A stretch of DNA of 64,000 bases, from contig JAEZLP010000064.1 in the NCBI GenBank assembly GCA_023415235.1, positions 9,659-73,658 of the forward strand. Direction: 5' to 3'. The DNA comes from Bacillota bacterium (lineage in GTDB: Bacteria > Bacillota > Clostridia > Peptostreptococcales > Anaerovoracaceae). How positions within the stretch are numbered: the first letter of the stretch is position 1; every line of letters begins with the position of its first letter. Positions 8,981-17,700 of this stretch are shown here, piece after piece. The notes under the pieces are model-generated. The model was given only the letters and a program-made list of their open reading frames with translations. It searched no databases and was not told the origin of the DNA. Both the position numbers and the translations under genes were made by a program.

Positions 8981-9499
8981 ATGACTTGTAAAAACAGTGA
9001 TTGCCAATGTAATTGCAATGCACCTGACTTTACAGAACTTGCTCCGGTAATGGAAAAATATGCCAAAACGCCTGGCAGTCTCATTACGATTCTGCAGAAG
9101 GCCCAGGATATCTATGGCTATCTTTCCATGGACGCCATCAATTACATATCCGAGCAGACCGGAATCAAGCCTGCCAAGATTTATGGCGTTGCTACATTCT
9201 ACTCTCAGTTCAGACTGAAGCCAATCGGAAAGTATCTTATCATGCTGTGCAAAGGTACTGCCTGCCACGTAAACGGAGCAGATATGATTGAAGAAGCAAT
9301 TTGCGAGGAATTAAATATCCGCGACGGGGAAACCACGGAGGACGGACTCTTTACACTGAACAATGTGGCCTGTCTTGGCTGCTGCAGTTTGGCTCCTGTC
9401 ATGATGATCAAAAGCGTTTCCGGCGAAGAGACTTACGGAAATCTGACGAAGGACAGCGTAAAGAAGGCTCTTGCTGAGATTAGAGCAAGAGAAGCGTAG
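8981..9499 (+). CDS. NuoE/HydC-like [2Fe-2S] subunit of NADH-dependent oxidoreductase complex
   Basis: This 172-residue protein is of the 24-kDa NuoE type. A helical N-terminal part (about 18-75) is followed by a thioredoxin-like [2Fe-2S] domain with ligands Cys90, Cys95, Cys131 and Cys135 (LCKGTAC and ACLGCC). An additional Cys-rich N-terminal tag (MTCKNSDCQCNC) is unusual and could bind metal. The subunit passes electrons next to the NuoF-like flavin subunit encoded directly downstream. GGGAGG precedes the ATG. The complex partner genes follow at 9515 and 11282. Confidence 0.9.
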   Translation: MTCKNSDCQCNCNAPDFTELAPVMEKYAKTPGSLITILQKAQDIYGYLSMDAINYISEQTGIKPAKIYGVATFYSQFRLKPIGKYLIMLCKGTACHVNGADMIEEAICEELNIRDGETTEDGLFTLNNVACLGCCSLAPVMMIKSVSGEETYGNLTKDSVKKALAEIRAREA

Positions 9500-9514
9500 G
9501 AGGTGAAAAATAGT

Positions 9515-11263
9515 ATGAAGGTTGTTGTAGGACAAGGTAGCTGCGGAATAGCTACAGGCGCAAAAAAGACTGCTGCAGAATTTGAAAAGCAGATCAAAGC
9601 AAAAGGCCTCAATATTCCGGTTGACATCACCGGATGTGTCGGAACCTGCTATTTGGAACCGATCGTTGACGTATATGACGACAATGGCGGATTGACAAGA
9701 TATGTCAAGGTCCAGCCTGAAAAAGTTAATGAAATCGTGGAACAGCACCTGATCGGCGGTAAAGTCGCCGAAGGACAGGAAATCTCAGACGTTGACAAGA
9801 CGTTTATCGATAAGCAGCAGAGAATCGTTCTCAGAAACTGCGGTATTATCAATCCTGAAAACATTGACGAGTACATAGCAAAAGGCGGATATGAGGCAAC
9901 AAAAAAAGCTGTGACCTCTATGACTCAGGATGAGGTAATCGAAGAGATCAAAATTTCCGGTTTAAGAGGAAGAGGCGGCGCCGGATTCCCGACCTGGTTC
10001 AAGTGGAATGCTGCAAAGTCCAACCAAGGTAAAGACAAATATATGGTATGTAATGCTGACGAAGGAGACCCGGGCGCATTCATGGATCGAAGCGTTCTGG
10101 AAGGAGATCCTCATTCCCTCATCGAAGGCATGATCATCGGCGGATATGCCATGGGCGCAACTGAAGGCGTAATCTACGTTCGTGCGGAATACCCGCTGGC
10201 AATTCACAGACTGGAAATCGCAATGGCCCAGGCTAGAGAAAAAGGTTTCCTGGGCAAGAATATATTCGGATCGGGCTTTAGCTTTGATATCAGAATCAAA
10301 GCCGGCGCCGGAGCTTTCGTATGCGGCGAGGAAACCGCTCTGATCGCTTCTCTGGAAGGCGAAAGAGGTATGCCGAGACTGAAGCCCCCGTTCCCTGCTC
10401 AGAAGGGATACTGGCAGAAACCAACCAATATCAATAACGTAGAAACCTTTGCCAACGTTCCTTGGATCATTTCCAACGGCGGAGCTGCGTTTGCCGCTTT
10501 CGGAACCGAAAAGAGCAAAGGGTCCAAAGTTTTCGCCCTTGCCGGAAAGATCAAGAAAGGCGGACTTGTTGAGGTTCCTATGGGAATTTCACTCAGAGAC
10601 GTTATCTATGGAATCGGCGATGGGATCAAGAACGACAAGGAATTCAAGGCAGTACAGATGGGCGGACCGTCCGGCGGCTGTATTCCTGCGTCCCTCATCG
10701 ATACCCCTGTTGATTATGAAAATATCACCAAGACCGGCGCGATCGTCGGATCCGGCGGTATGATCGTAATGGACGAAACCACCTGTATGGTTGACATGGC
10801 AAGATACTTCCTGGATTTCACAAGGAAAGAATCCTGCGGAAAGTGCAACTACTGCCGTGTGGGCACAAAGAGAATGCTTGAGATCCTCGAAAGGATCACC
10901 ATCGGTGAAGGAAAAGACGGAGACATCGAACTGCTGGAAGAACTCGCAGAAAAGATCAAGGACGGTTCCATGTGCCAGCTCGGCGGAACGGCTCCGAATC
11001 CGGTACTCACCACACTCAAGTATTTCAGAAACGAATACGAAGATCACATTTACAAGAAAAAGTGTACTGCTCACTCATGTAAAGCACTGCTTACCTTCAC
11101 CATTACGGACAAATGTACCGGCTGTACTCTGTGCGCAAGAAAATGTCCGGTCAACGCCATCAGGGGCGAACTGAAGAAGCAGCATGAGATCGATCAGAAT
11201 GTTTGCATCAAGTGCGGAAAATGCGAGGAAACTTGCAAATTCAACGCAATCTTAAGAGACTAG
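9515..11263 (+). CDS. NuoF/HydB-like NADH-binding flavoprotein subunit with C-terminal ferredoxin domain
   Basis: The 582-residue product carries, in order: an N-terminal thioredoxin-like [2Fe-2S] domain (about 1-100; GSCGIATG, GCVGTC), the FMN site (GLRGRGGAGFP), the NADH site (NADEGDPGAFMDRSVLEGDP), an SLBB segment, a [4Fe-4S] motif (ESCGKCNYCRVGT) and two C-terminal ferredoxin clusters (CTGCTLCARKCP, CIKCGKCEETC). This matches the beta subunit of NAD-dependent bifurcating hydrogenases and related complexes. The ATG at 9515 has AGGAGGTG nine bases upstream; an in-frame GTG at 9503 overlaps that ribosome site and is rejected. It couples NADH to partners encoded at 8981 and 11282. Confidence 0.92.
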   Translation: MKVVVGQGSCGIATGAKKTAAEFEKQIKAKGLNIPVDITGCVGTCYLEPIVDVYDDNGGLTRYVKVQPEKVNEIVEQHLIGGKVAEGQEISDVDKTFIDKQQRIVLRNCGIINPENIDEYIAKGGYEATKKAVTSMTQDEVIEEIKISGLRGRGGAGFPTWFKWNAAKSNQGKDKYMVCNADEGDPGAFMDRSVLEGDPHSLIEGMIIGGYAMGATEGVIYVRAEYPLAIHRLEIAMAQAREKGFLGKNIFGSGFSFDIRIKAGAGAFVCGEETALIASLEGERGMPRLKPPFPAQKGYWQKPTNINNVETFANVPWIISNGGAAFAAFGTEKSKGSKVFALAGKIKKGGLVEVPMGISLRDVIYGIGDGIKNDKEFKAVQMGGPSGGCIPASLIDTPVDYENITKTGAIVGSGGMIVMDETTCMVDMARYFLDFTRKESCGKCNYCRVGTKRMLEILERITIGEGKDGDIELLEELAEKIKDGSMCQLGGTAPNPVLTTLKYFRNEYEDHIYKKKCTAHSCKALLTFTITDKCTGCTLCARKCPVNAIRGELKKQHEIDQNVCIKCGKCEETCKFNAILRD

Positions 11264-11281
11264 GGGAGAGAGGTGAGCAAG

Positions 11282-14200
11282 ATGAAAAAATATAGATTGA
11301 ATATTGACGGAAAAGAAGTCTTTGGACTTCCCGGTCAGACCATCCTGGATGTCGCCAAAGAAAACGACATTTATATTCCAACTCTCTGCTTTGATGAAAG
11401 AACTGAGATTTATGGTGCCTGTGGAATTTGTGTCGTCGAGGTGGAAGGCAATCCCAAAATGGTGAAGGCCTGCGCGACGGAAATTGCTCCAAATATGATC
11501 ATTAAGACTTCCACAGAGAGGGTAGTGGAATCCAGAAAAACAAATCTGGAGCTGCTGCTCTCCAACCATGTGGGGGACTGCAGACCGCCCTGCGTGCTGG
11601 CTTGTCCTGCAAACACAGATTGTCAGGGATATGTAGGCCTCATTGCAAATGGAGAATACGGAAAGGCCCTCGAACTGATCAAGAATAAAATTCCGCTTCC
11701 CGGAGCGATCGGAAGGGTTTGTCCGCATCCTTGCGAAGACAACTGCAGAAGAAAGCTTATCGATGAGCCTATTTCCATTGCATGGCTGAAGAGATTCGCA
11801 GCAGACGTGGATCTGGCCGGCGACGATCCCTTCATGCCGGATATCGAGCCGGCAACAGGCAAATCCATAGCCATCATCGGCGGAGGCCCCTTGGGTTTAT
11901 CTGCTGCATACTTCCTCAGAGTGAAGGGACACGACGTCACCATCTTCGAGGCAATGCCAAAGCTGGGCGGAATGCTCAGATACGGAATTCCGGAATACAG
12001 ACTTCCGAAAGAAGAGCTGGATGAAGAAATATACCTCATCGAAAAGATGGGAGTGACCATGGTACCGAATACCAAGGTTGGAGTGGATATTTCCTTTGAA
12101 TCGATCAGAAAAGATTTCGACGCGGTGCTGGTGGGAATCGGCGCATGGGTATCCACCGGAGTTGGCTGCAAGGGAGAGGATGCAGACGGTGTAATCGGCG
12201 GTATCGATTTCCTGAGAAAGGTGGTCAGAAACGAAGAAATCAAGCTGGGTGAAAATGTGGCCATCGTCGGCGGCGGAAACACAGCAATGGACGCATGCAG
12301 AACAGCGGTACGACTTGGCGCTAAGAAAGTCTACAATATTTACAGACGTACAAAAGACGAAATGCCGGCTGATATGGTGGAAATCGTAGAAGCGGAAGAA
12401 GAAGGCGTAATCTTCAAGAATCTGACCAATCCGATCGAAGTGATCAAGGATGAAAACGGACATGTGAAGCAGGTTCTGCTCCAGGTTATGGAGCTTGGAG
12501 AACCGGATGCAAGCGGAAGAAGAGCTCCGAAGCCTGTGGAAGGCAAAACAGAGACTCTGGACATCGACACGATGATTCTTGCAATCGGGCAGGCTGTTGA
12601 TCCGAAGGGCTTTGAAGGTCTGGATTTTACCAGGAAAAACGGTATCGCATACGATCCCGACACCTTCATGACAAGCATGGAAGGCGTATTTGCAGGCGGC
12701 GACTGTGGAAACGACAAGATTTCCATCGCCATCGAAGCAATCGCAGATGCGCGGAAGGCTTCCGAGATCATCGACGCATATCTTGCGGGAGAATCCGTCA
12801 AATATGAGAAGCCATATGTTGTGGAACGTCACGATATTACGGAAAAAACCTTCGAGGACAGAGAAAGACAGTGCAGACCGAAGATGGACCATCTCCATGC
12901 TGCAGAAAGAAAAGACAACTTTACCGAGGTCGTATTCGGCTATGACGAAGAGCAGGCTGTTGCAGATGCAAAAAGATGTCTGGAATGCGGCTGTCACGAC
13001 TACTTCGAATGCAAGCTGATCGACTATGCAAATGAATATAAAGTTAAACCAGATCGCCTTGCCGGCGACGTGAACAAGATCGAGTTTGAAGACAACCATC
13101 CGTTCATTGTAAGAGATCCCAACAAGTGTATCCTCTGCGGATTATGTGTTCGCGTCTGCGACGAAGTCATGGGAGTCGGAGCGTTGGGTCTGGTACATAG
13201 AGGCTTTGACACCGTTGTGAAACCGACTCTTGAAAAACCGCTGGTGGAATCCGGATGCGTATCCTGCGGCCAATGCGTCAACGTTTGTCCGACAGGCGCG
13301 CTCGGAGAAAGACTGACCATCAAGAAATCCGTTCCTCTGGATACGGAACAGACCGATACGACCTGTTCCTACTGCTCCGTTGGATGCAGCCTGCATCTGG
13401 AAACATATGGAGACATGCTGGTAAAGGCTGTTCCCGACAAGGAAGGAGCCGTAAACAGAGGTCTTCTCTGCGGAAAGGGCAAATTCGGATTTGACTGCTC
13501 CGTTTTGGATGGCAAGCTACTGGATCCGATGATCAAGAAGGAAAACGGACTGGAAGAAGCAGATTATCACGAAGCATTCGTACTTACGGCAAAGAAGGCA
13601 CAGTCCATTGGAGCCAAGTACGGAAAAGATGCGGTTGCTGTGGCAATTTCGGACAGATATACAAATGAGGAAGCCTACGCCATCAAGAAGTTTGCAGACG
13701 CTATCGGTGCGAAAACCCTCTGCTTCAATAACAGAAGAAACGGTGCTGCCGAGGTTCTGGGCTTCGATGCTTCTCCAAACACCATCGATGAGCTTCTGGC
13801 AACGGAGGTAATTCTGGTGACTGGATTTAACACAGCGCTTAACCCGGTTATTCAGTTGAAACTGAAACAGGCTGCGGAAGCAGGCGCTAAGGTAGTTCTG
13901 ATCAATCCTTTGGGATATGAACAGCACTTTGAGTTCGCATCAAAGGTTCTCTATGTGAAGAACGACGTTGCTTTCCTGAAGGAAGTAGCAAAAGCGCTTC
14001 TGGATATGGGCAAGACAGCAAAGGCCGAAGGCTTTGATGAATTTGCCGCCAGCCTCTCCAGGATTGCTGCCGGAGACGACGCCAAAGCGGTTGCTGAGCT
14101 TTATGGAAACGCGAAGAAAGCAATGATCGTATACCAGCAGAACTTCGTCACAACGGACGCTGCAGCGCTGATTGCCGACATCGCCGTGATATCCGGTCAC

Positions 14201-14776
14201 ATCGGAGCGCCGAGGGACGGCATCCTGATCGTCAAGGCGAAGAACAACAGTCAGGGTCTGATCGATCTGGGAATCAGAGCCGGCGCGGAAGCGATGGACG
14301 GAGTGAAAGCTCTGCTCGTATTCGGCGAAGACGTGAAGGCTGACCTGTCCGGACTGGAATTCCTCATGGTATCCGATACCCATATGACAGAAACAGCAAA
14401 GAAAGCGGACGTAATTCTGCCGGGAACTGGATTCGCTTCCACGGATGGAACCTACACCAATACGGAAAGAAGACTCCTGCCGGTACGACAGGCAATCAAC
14501 GAGGATGTTTCCTTCAATAACTGGGAAATCGCCGCAGAGCTGGCCCATGTGTTTGAAGTGGAAATGCCTTTCGACGATACCTATGATATTTCCGTCGAAA
14601 TGGACGATCAGCTCTACAAGTACAAGTACGCTGAAATGGGTGAGGTATTCGGAGGCGTTCTCGCTCCTGAAAGAGCGTCCCTGAAGGTTGTCGGCGACGC
14701 AGCATTCGTCGATCCGATGGCTTCCACAGACAATCTGATGAATGTGATTTCACAGAGACTGCCGAAACCCGTATAG
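11282..14776 (+). CDS. Multidomain FAD/NAD(P) oxidoreductase: 2Fe-2S + GltD-like + ferredoxin + NuoG-like domains
   Basis: A fusion of 1164 residues. Domains in order: N-terminal [2Fe-2S] ferredoxin (about 1-80); GltD/NfnB-like Cys-rich segment (CRPPCVLACPANTDC to CPHPCEDNC); FAD site (IIGGGPLGLSAAYFL); NAD(P) site (IVGGGNTAMD and the YRRT pair typical of NADPH-binding relatives); two [4Fe-4S] clusters (CILCGLCVRVC, CVSCGQCVNVC); and a NuoG/formate-dehydrogenase-like region with CSYCSVGC that ends without the C-terminal molybdopterin-binding domain. No in-frame TGA or hydrogenase H-cluster motif is present. With the NuoE/NuoF partners this suggests electron transfer among NADH, NADPH and ferredoxin, as in Sporomusa-type (Stn) transhydrogenase. 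The ATG at 11282 follows GAGAGGTG; GTG at 11273 lies in that site. Confidence 0.85.
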   Translation: MKKYRLNIDGKEVFGLPGQTILDVAKENDIYIPTLCFDERTEIYGACGICVVEVEGNPKMVKACATEIAPNMIIKTSTERVVESRKTNLELLLSNHVGDCRPPCVLACPANTDCQGYVGLIANGEYGKALELIKNKIPLPGAIGRVCPHPCEDNCRRKLIDEPISIAWLKRFAADVDLAGDDPFMPDIEPATGKSIAIIGGGPLGLSAAYFLRVKGHDVTIFEAMPKLGGMLRYGIPEYRLPKEELDEEIYLIEKMGVTMVPNTKVGVDISFESIRKDFDAVLVGIGAWVSTGVGCKGEDADGVIGGIDFLRKVVRNEEIKLGENVAIVGGGNTAMDACRTAVRLGAKKVYNIYRRTKDEMPADMVEIVEAEEEGVIFKNLTNPIEVIKDENGHVKQVLLQVMELGEPDASGRRAPKPVEGKTETLDIDTMILAIGQAVDPKGFEGLDFTRKNGIAYDPDTFMTSMEGVFAGGDCGNDKISIAIEAIADARKASEIIDAYLAGESVKYEKPYVVERHDITEKTFEDRERQCRPKMDHLHAAERKDNFTEVVFGYDEEQAVADAKRCLECGCHDYFECKLIDYANEYKVKPDRLAGDVNKIEFEDNHPFIVRDPNKCILCGLCVRVCDEVMGVGALGLVHRGFDTVVKPTLEKPLVESGCVSCGQCVNVCPTGALGERLTIKKSVPLDTEQTDTTCSYCSVGCSLHLETYGDMLVKAVPDKEGAVNRGLLCGKGKFGFDCSVLDGKLLDPMIKKENGLEEADYHEAFVLTAKKAQSIGAKYGKDAVAVAISDRYTNEEAYAIKKFADAIGAKTLCFNNRRNGAAEVLGFDASPNTIDELLATEVILVTGFNTALNPVIQLKLKQAAEAGAKVVLINPLGYEQHFEFASKVLYVKNDVAFLKEVAKALLDMGKTAKAEGFDEFAASLSRIAAGDDAKAVAELYGNAKKAMIVYQQNFVTTDAAALIADIAVISGHIGAPRDGILIVKAKNNSQGLIDLGIRAGAEAMDGVKALLVFGEDVKADLSGLEFLMVSDTHMTETAKKADVILPGTGFASTDGTYTNTERRLLPVRQAINEDVSFNNWEIAAELAHVFEVEMPFDDTYDISVEMDDQLYKYKYAEMGEVFGGVLAPERASLKVVGDAAFVDPMASTDNLMNVISQRLPKPV

Positions 14777-14803
14777 TTTGATTTAAATATAACAAAGATA
14801 ACG

Positions 14804-14842
14804 AAAGGATGCGGATGACTCCGCATCCTTTGTTTTAATTTT
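14804..14842 (+). terminator. Rho-independent terminator of the Nuo-like operon
   Basis: AAAGGATGCGGA and TCCGCATCCTTT form a perfect 12-bp stem with a four-base loop (14804-14831), followed by a T-rich run. Confidence 0.9.
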
Positions 14843-14877
14843 CAGTCTATTTGCAATGTATACAATGGTTTCTTATA

Positions 14878-14906
14878 TTGACAAAATAATAACGAAATGA
14901 TAACAT
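14878..14906 (+). promoter_or_regulatory. Sigma-A promoter for the CoA-transferase gene
   Basis: TTGACA (14878-14883), 17 bases, TAACAT (14901-14906). Transcription from about 14913 gives a leader of about 145 bases. That leader contains an AAGGGTT/AACCCTT inverted repeat (14945-14951 with 14966-14972). No known riboswitch was recognised in it. Confidence 0.65.
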
Positions 14907-15057
14907 GAATACCGTGGCCGGAAGGACGGAAAAATGGTTGAAAAAAGGGTTTTTATAAAAGGAATAACCCTTAAAATCAAAGTAAATTCTAAGAGAAATA
15001 AAACCACTCACGTTAACTTATTGCTGTTACATTAAATATATATTGGAGGAACCCCAT

Positions 15058-16608
15058 ATGAGAAACATGAAGGTCATGACTGCCGAAGAGGTGGCAAATT
15101 TTGTAGAAGATGGAATGACAGTGGCATCCAGCGGATTTGTTGGAAGTGCAATTCCGGAATCCTTGACAAAAGCATTGGAAAAAAGATTTTTAGAAACCGG
15201 ATCACCGAAGAACCTGACCTACTTTTATGCAGCGGCTCAGGGAAACAGGGACGGAAGAGGTGCAGACCACTTTGCACATAAAGGAATGACCAAGCGGGTT
15301 ATCGCCGGACATTACAATACGGCTCCGACTCTTGGAAAATGCATTCTCAACAATGAAATTGAAGGATACAATCTTCCTCAGGGAACGCTGTCCCAGCTTT
15401 GCAGGGATATTGCTGCCAAAAAGATCGGTACCATCACACATGTGGGCCTGAACACCTTTGTGGACCCGAGAAAGCAGGGCGGAAAGCTGAATGACATCAC
15501 AAAGGAAGATATCGTGGAAGTCGTTGAGATTCTGGGAGAAGAGAAGCTTTTATACAAAGCATTCCCGATCCATATTGCATTTCTCAGAGGTTCTTACGCC
15601 GACGAGCTTGGCAACGTAACAATGGAAAGAGAAGTAGGAACCCATGAGGTAACCGCCCTTGCCCAGGCTGCAAGAAACTGCGGCGGAAAAGTTTTCGTTC
15701 AAGTGGAGAGAATCGTAAAGGCCGGTACTTTGGATCCACGACTCGTAAAAATTCCGAGAATCTATGTGGACGGACTGGTTATTTCCGAACCATATGATCA
15801 CCAGCAGTCCTTCGATCATGAATATGATCCATCTCTCTGCGGTGAAATCACCGTACCGGTGGACAGCCTTGAGGCTCCGCCGATGAGTGCGAAAAAGGTC
15901 ATCGGTCGCAGAGCCGCCATGGAGCTTCGGGAGAATACCGTGGTCAACCTCGGAATCGGAATTCCTGAGTATATCTCCGCGGTTGCCAACGAAGAGGGGA
16001 TCGGAGATTATATGACGCTGACTGTTGAAGCGGGACCCATAGGCGGCGTTCCATGCGGTGGTTCCCAGTTCGGCGCTTCGGTCAATCCGGAGTGTATTCT
16101 GGATCAGCACGTTCAATTCGACTTTTATGACGGCGGCGGTGTGGACCTTGCATTTTTAGGTCTCGCTCAGGCCGATAAACAGGGAAATATCAATGTAAGC
16201 AAATTTGGTCCGAGAATCGCAGGATGCGGTGGATTTATCAATATTACACAGAATGCGAAAAAGGTATTCTACTGCGGAACCTTTACCGCCGGCGGACTGA
16301 AAACGGACATTCGTGACGGTGAAATCAAGATCCTTCAGGAAGGAACCGAGAAGAAATTTATCGACGAGGTGGAACAGATCACCTTTAGCGGAGAGTATGC
16401 AGCGAAAATTGGACAGCCGGTTATGTACATTACGGAAAGAGCTGTATTTGAATTGAGAAAGGACGGAGTATATCTCACAGAGATCGCTCCCGGAATCGAT
16501 CTTCAGACACAGGTTCTGGATCTGATGGACTTCAAGCCAAAGATGGATGGGGTACCAAAGCTGATGGACAGACGTATCTTCTGTGATGAACCGATGGGAT
16601 TGAAATAA
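15058..16608 (+). CDS. Acyl-CoA transferase, propionate CoA-transferase (Pct/YdiF) family
   Basis: At 516 residues this is the fused alpha-beta class I CoA-transferase form. The alpha half begins with MTAEEVANFVEDGMTVASSGF, and the beta half contains NLGIGIPE. The catalytic glutamate lies in TVEAGPIGG (about residue 324), where a CoA thioester intermediate forms in this family. It moves CoA between short-chain acids such as acetate, propionate, butyrate or acetoacetate; the exact pair is not predictable. The ATG at 15058 has GGAGGA seven bases upstream and replaces a TTG at 15043. Its neighbours (crotonase, alcohol dehydrogenase) suggest a role in butyrate-type fermentation. Confidence 0.88.
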   Translation: MRNMKVMTAEEVANFVEDGMTVASSGFVGSAIPESLTKALEKRFLETGSPKNLTYFYAAAQGNRDGRGADHFAHKGMTKRVIAGHYNTAPTLGKCILNNEIEGYNLPQGTLSQLCRDIAAKKIGTITHVGLNTFVDPRKQGGKLNDITKEDIVEVVEILGEEKLLYKAFPIHIAFLRGSYADELGNVTMEREVGTHEVTALAQAARNCGGKVFVQVERIVKAGTLDPRLVKIPRIYVDGLVISEPYDHQQSFDHEYDPSLCGEITVPVDSLEAPPMSAKKVIGRRAAMELRENTVVNLGIGIPEYISAVANEEGIGDYMTLTVEAGPIGGVPCGGSQFGASVNPECILDQHVQFDFYDGGGVDLAFLGLAQADKQGNINVSKFGPRIAGCGGFINITQNAKKVFYCGTFTAGGLKTDIRDGEIKILQEGTEKKFIDEVEQITFSGEYAAKIGQPVMYITERAVFELRKDGVYLTEIAPGIDLQTQVLDLMDFKPKMDGVPKLMDRRIFCDEPMGLK

Positions 16609-16619
16609 ACCAGAGAGGG

Positions 16620-16650
16620 AGAAAGAGAGCCAAAGGGCTCTCTTTCTTCT
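16620..16650 (+). terminator. Terminator after the CoA-transferase gene
   Basis: AGAAAGAGAGCC (16620-16631) pairs with GGCTCTCTTTCT (16636-16647) in a 12-bp stem followed by a T/C-rich run. Confidence 0.75.
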
Positions 16651-16657
16651 TGCTGAA

Positions 16658-16684
16658 AAAAATGCACCCATTGGGTGCATTTTT
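16658..16684. terminator. Bidirectional terminator between convergent CoA-transferase and crotonase genes
   Basis: AAAAATGCACCCA and TGGGTGCATTTTT form a perfect palindrome with A/T tails on both sides, ten bases beyond the crotonase stop codon, so it can end transcripts from either strand. Confidence 0.85.
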
Positions 16685-16693
16685 CGTAGGGCT

Positions 16694-17470
16694 TTATTTG
16701 TTTTTGAATACTGCGGGTCTCTTTTCCAGGAACGCGGTCATTCCTTCGTTTCTGTCTTCTGAGCTGAATGGCGCTACCAAAGCTTCGCCTTCGAAAGCAA
16801 CGCCGGTCTTTACATCAAGGCTGATTCCGTTGTTTACCGCAATTTTGGCAGCTCTGATCGCAATCGGAGCTTTTGACATAATCGTCTTGGCAACCTTTTC
16901 AGCCGCTCCCATCAATTCTTCAGCGGGTACAACCTTCTCAACCAGGCCGATTCTGTATGCTTCCTGTGCGTCAATCATTTCAGCGGTCATGATGAGGTAT
17001 TTGCCCATTCCCTTGCCAACCAGTCTCGGCAGTCTTTGAGTTCCACCAAAGCCGGGGATGATGCCCAGATTTACTTCAGGCTGTCCGAATTTTGCCTTTT
17101 CAGAAGCGATTCTCATATCGCAAGCCATTGCAAGCTCGCATCCTCCGCCGAGAGCAAAGCCGTTGATGGCTCCGATTACGGGTTTGTCAATGCTTTCGAT
17201 TAAATTCATTACGTTCTGGCCTTTGATCATCATGGCTCTGCCTTCCAGCGTCGTAAGATTGACCATTTCGGAAATGTCCGCACCGGCTACAAAAGCTTTG
17301 CCTTCTCCAGTCAGTATTGCAACCTGCACTTCAGGATCATTGTTTACAGCCGTAAAAGCTGCGTATAATTCATCCAGAACCTCATTGCTCAAAGCGTTCA
17401 ATGACTTCGGTCTGTTCACCGTAACATAGGCGATGCCTTCTTTTACTTCATAAATTAGGTGCTGATACAT
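16694..17470 (-). CDS. crt: Enoyl-CoA hydratase/crotonase (probably 3-hydroxybutyryl-CoA dehydratase)
   Basis: The 258-residue product is a standard crotonase-fold enzyme. The oxyanion-hole segments are VAGADISEM and INGFALGGGCELA, and both catalytic glutamates are present (GGCELA, and QPEVNLGIIPGFGG). It hydrates crotonyl-CoA to 3-hydroxybutyryl-CoA or the reverse, which links the crotonyl-CoA made by AbfD to acetoacetyl-CoA. GGAAGG precedes the ATG. It is alone rather than in the usual bcd-hbd-thl operon. The substrate is inferred from length and the surrounding pathway; other short-chain enoyl-CoAs remain possible. Confidence 0.9.
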   Translation of the reverse strand: MYQHLIYEVKEGIAYVTVNRPKSLNALSNEVLDELYAAFTAVNNDPEVQVAILTGEGKAFVAGADISEMVNLTTLEGRAMMIKGQNVMNLIESIDKPVIGAINGFALGGGCELAMACDMRIASEKAKFGQPEVNLGIIPGFGGTQRLPRLVGKGMGKYLIMTAEMIDAQEAYRIGLVEKVVPAEELMGAAEKVAKTIMSKAPIAIRAAKIAVNNGISLDVKTGVAFEGEALVAPFSSEDRNEGMTAFLEKRPAVFKNK

Positions 17471-17589
17471 GATTCTTTACCTTCCTTTCTTTCTGTCTGT
17501 CTGATTATATTTTTATCATTCAACATGAATGTATTTATGTAATAAGTAAATATTATCACTATGAACTTATATAATCAATGGGTTTGGAA

Positions 17590-17602
17590 ATTGTCAGACA
17601 AT
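17590..17602. promoter_or_regulatory. Perfect palindrome in the crt-adh divergent region
   Basis: ATTGTCAGACAAT is a perfect 13-base palindrome in the AT-rich divergent intergenic region, 28 bases upstream of the adh -35 box. It is a candidate operator with no assigned regulator. Confidence 0.35.
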
Positions 17603-17629
17603 TAACGTTAAATAATTATCAAAAAGATA

Positions 17630-17658
17630 TTGTATTCGTTTTTTTGTTATGCTATCAT
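17630..17658 (+). promoter_or_regulatory. Sigma-A promoter for the iron alcohol dehydrogenase gene
   Basis: TTGTAT (17630-17635), 17 bases, TATCAT (17653-17658). It lies inside a longer in-frame open stretch starting at 17578 and therefore supports the start at 17701. Confidence 0.55.
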
Positions 17659-17700
17659 GGGCTCAATAAACGAAAACCAACGCATTTGGGAGGTAAAAAA

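Noticed and set aside
11897..13099. 400-codon open frame on the minus strand
   Set aside because: Lies wholly inside the strongly supported oxidoreductase gene on the plus strand, has no ribosome site and gives no family-like protein; it is a reading-frame shadow.
11282..14776. Formate dehydrogenase or [FeFe]-hydrogenase catalytic subunit
   Set aside because: No in-frame TGA/Sec or catalytic Cys context, no H-cluster motifs, and the terminal molybdopterin-binding domain is missing.
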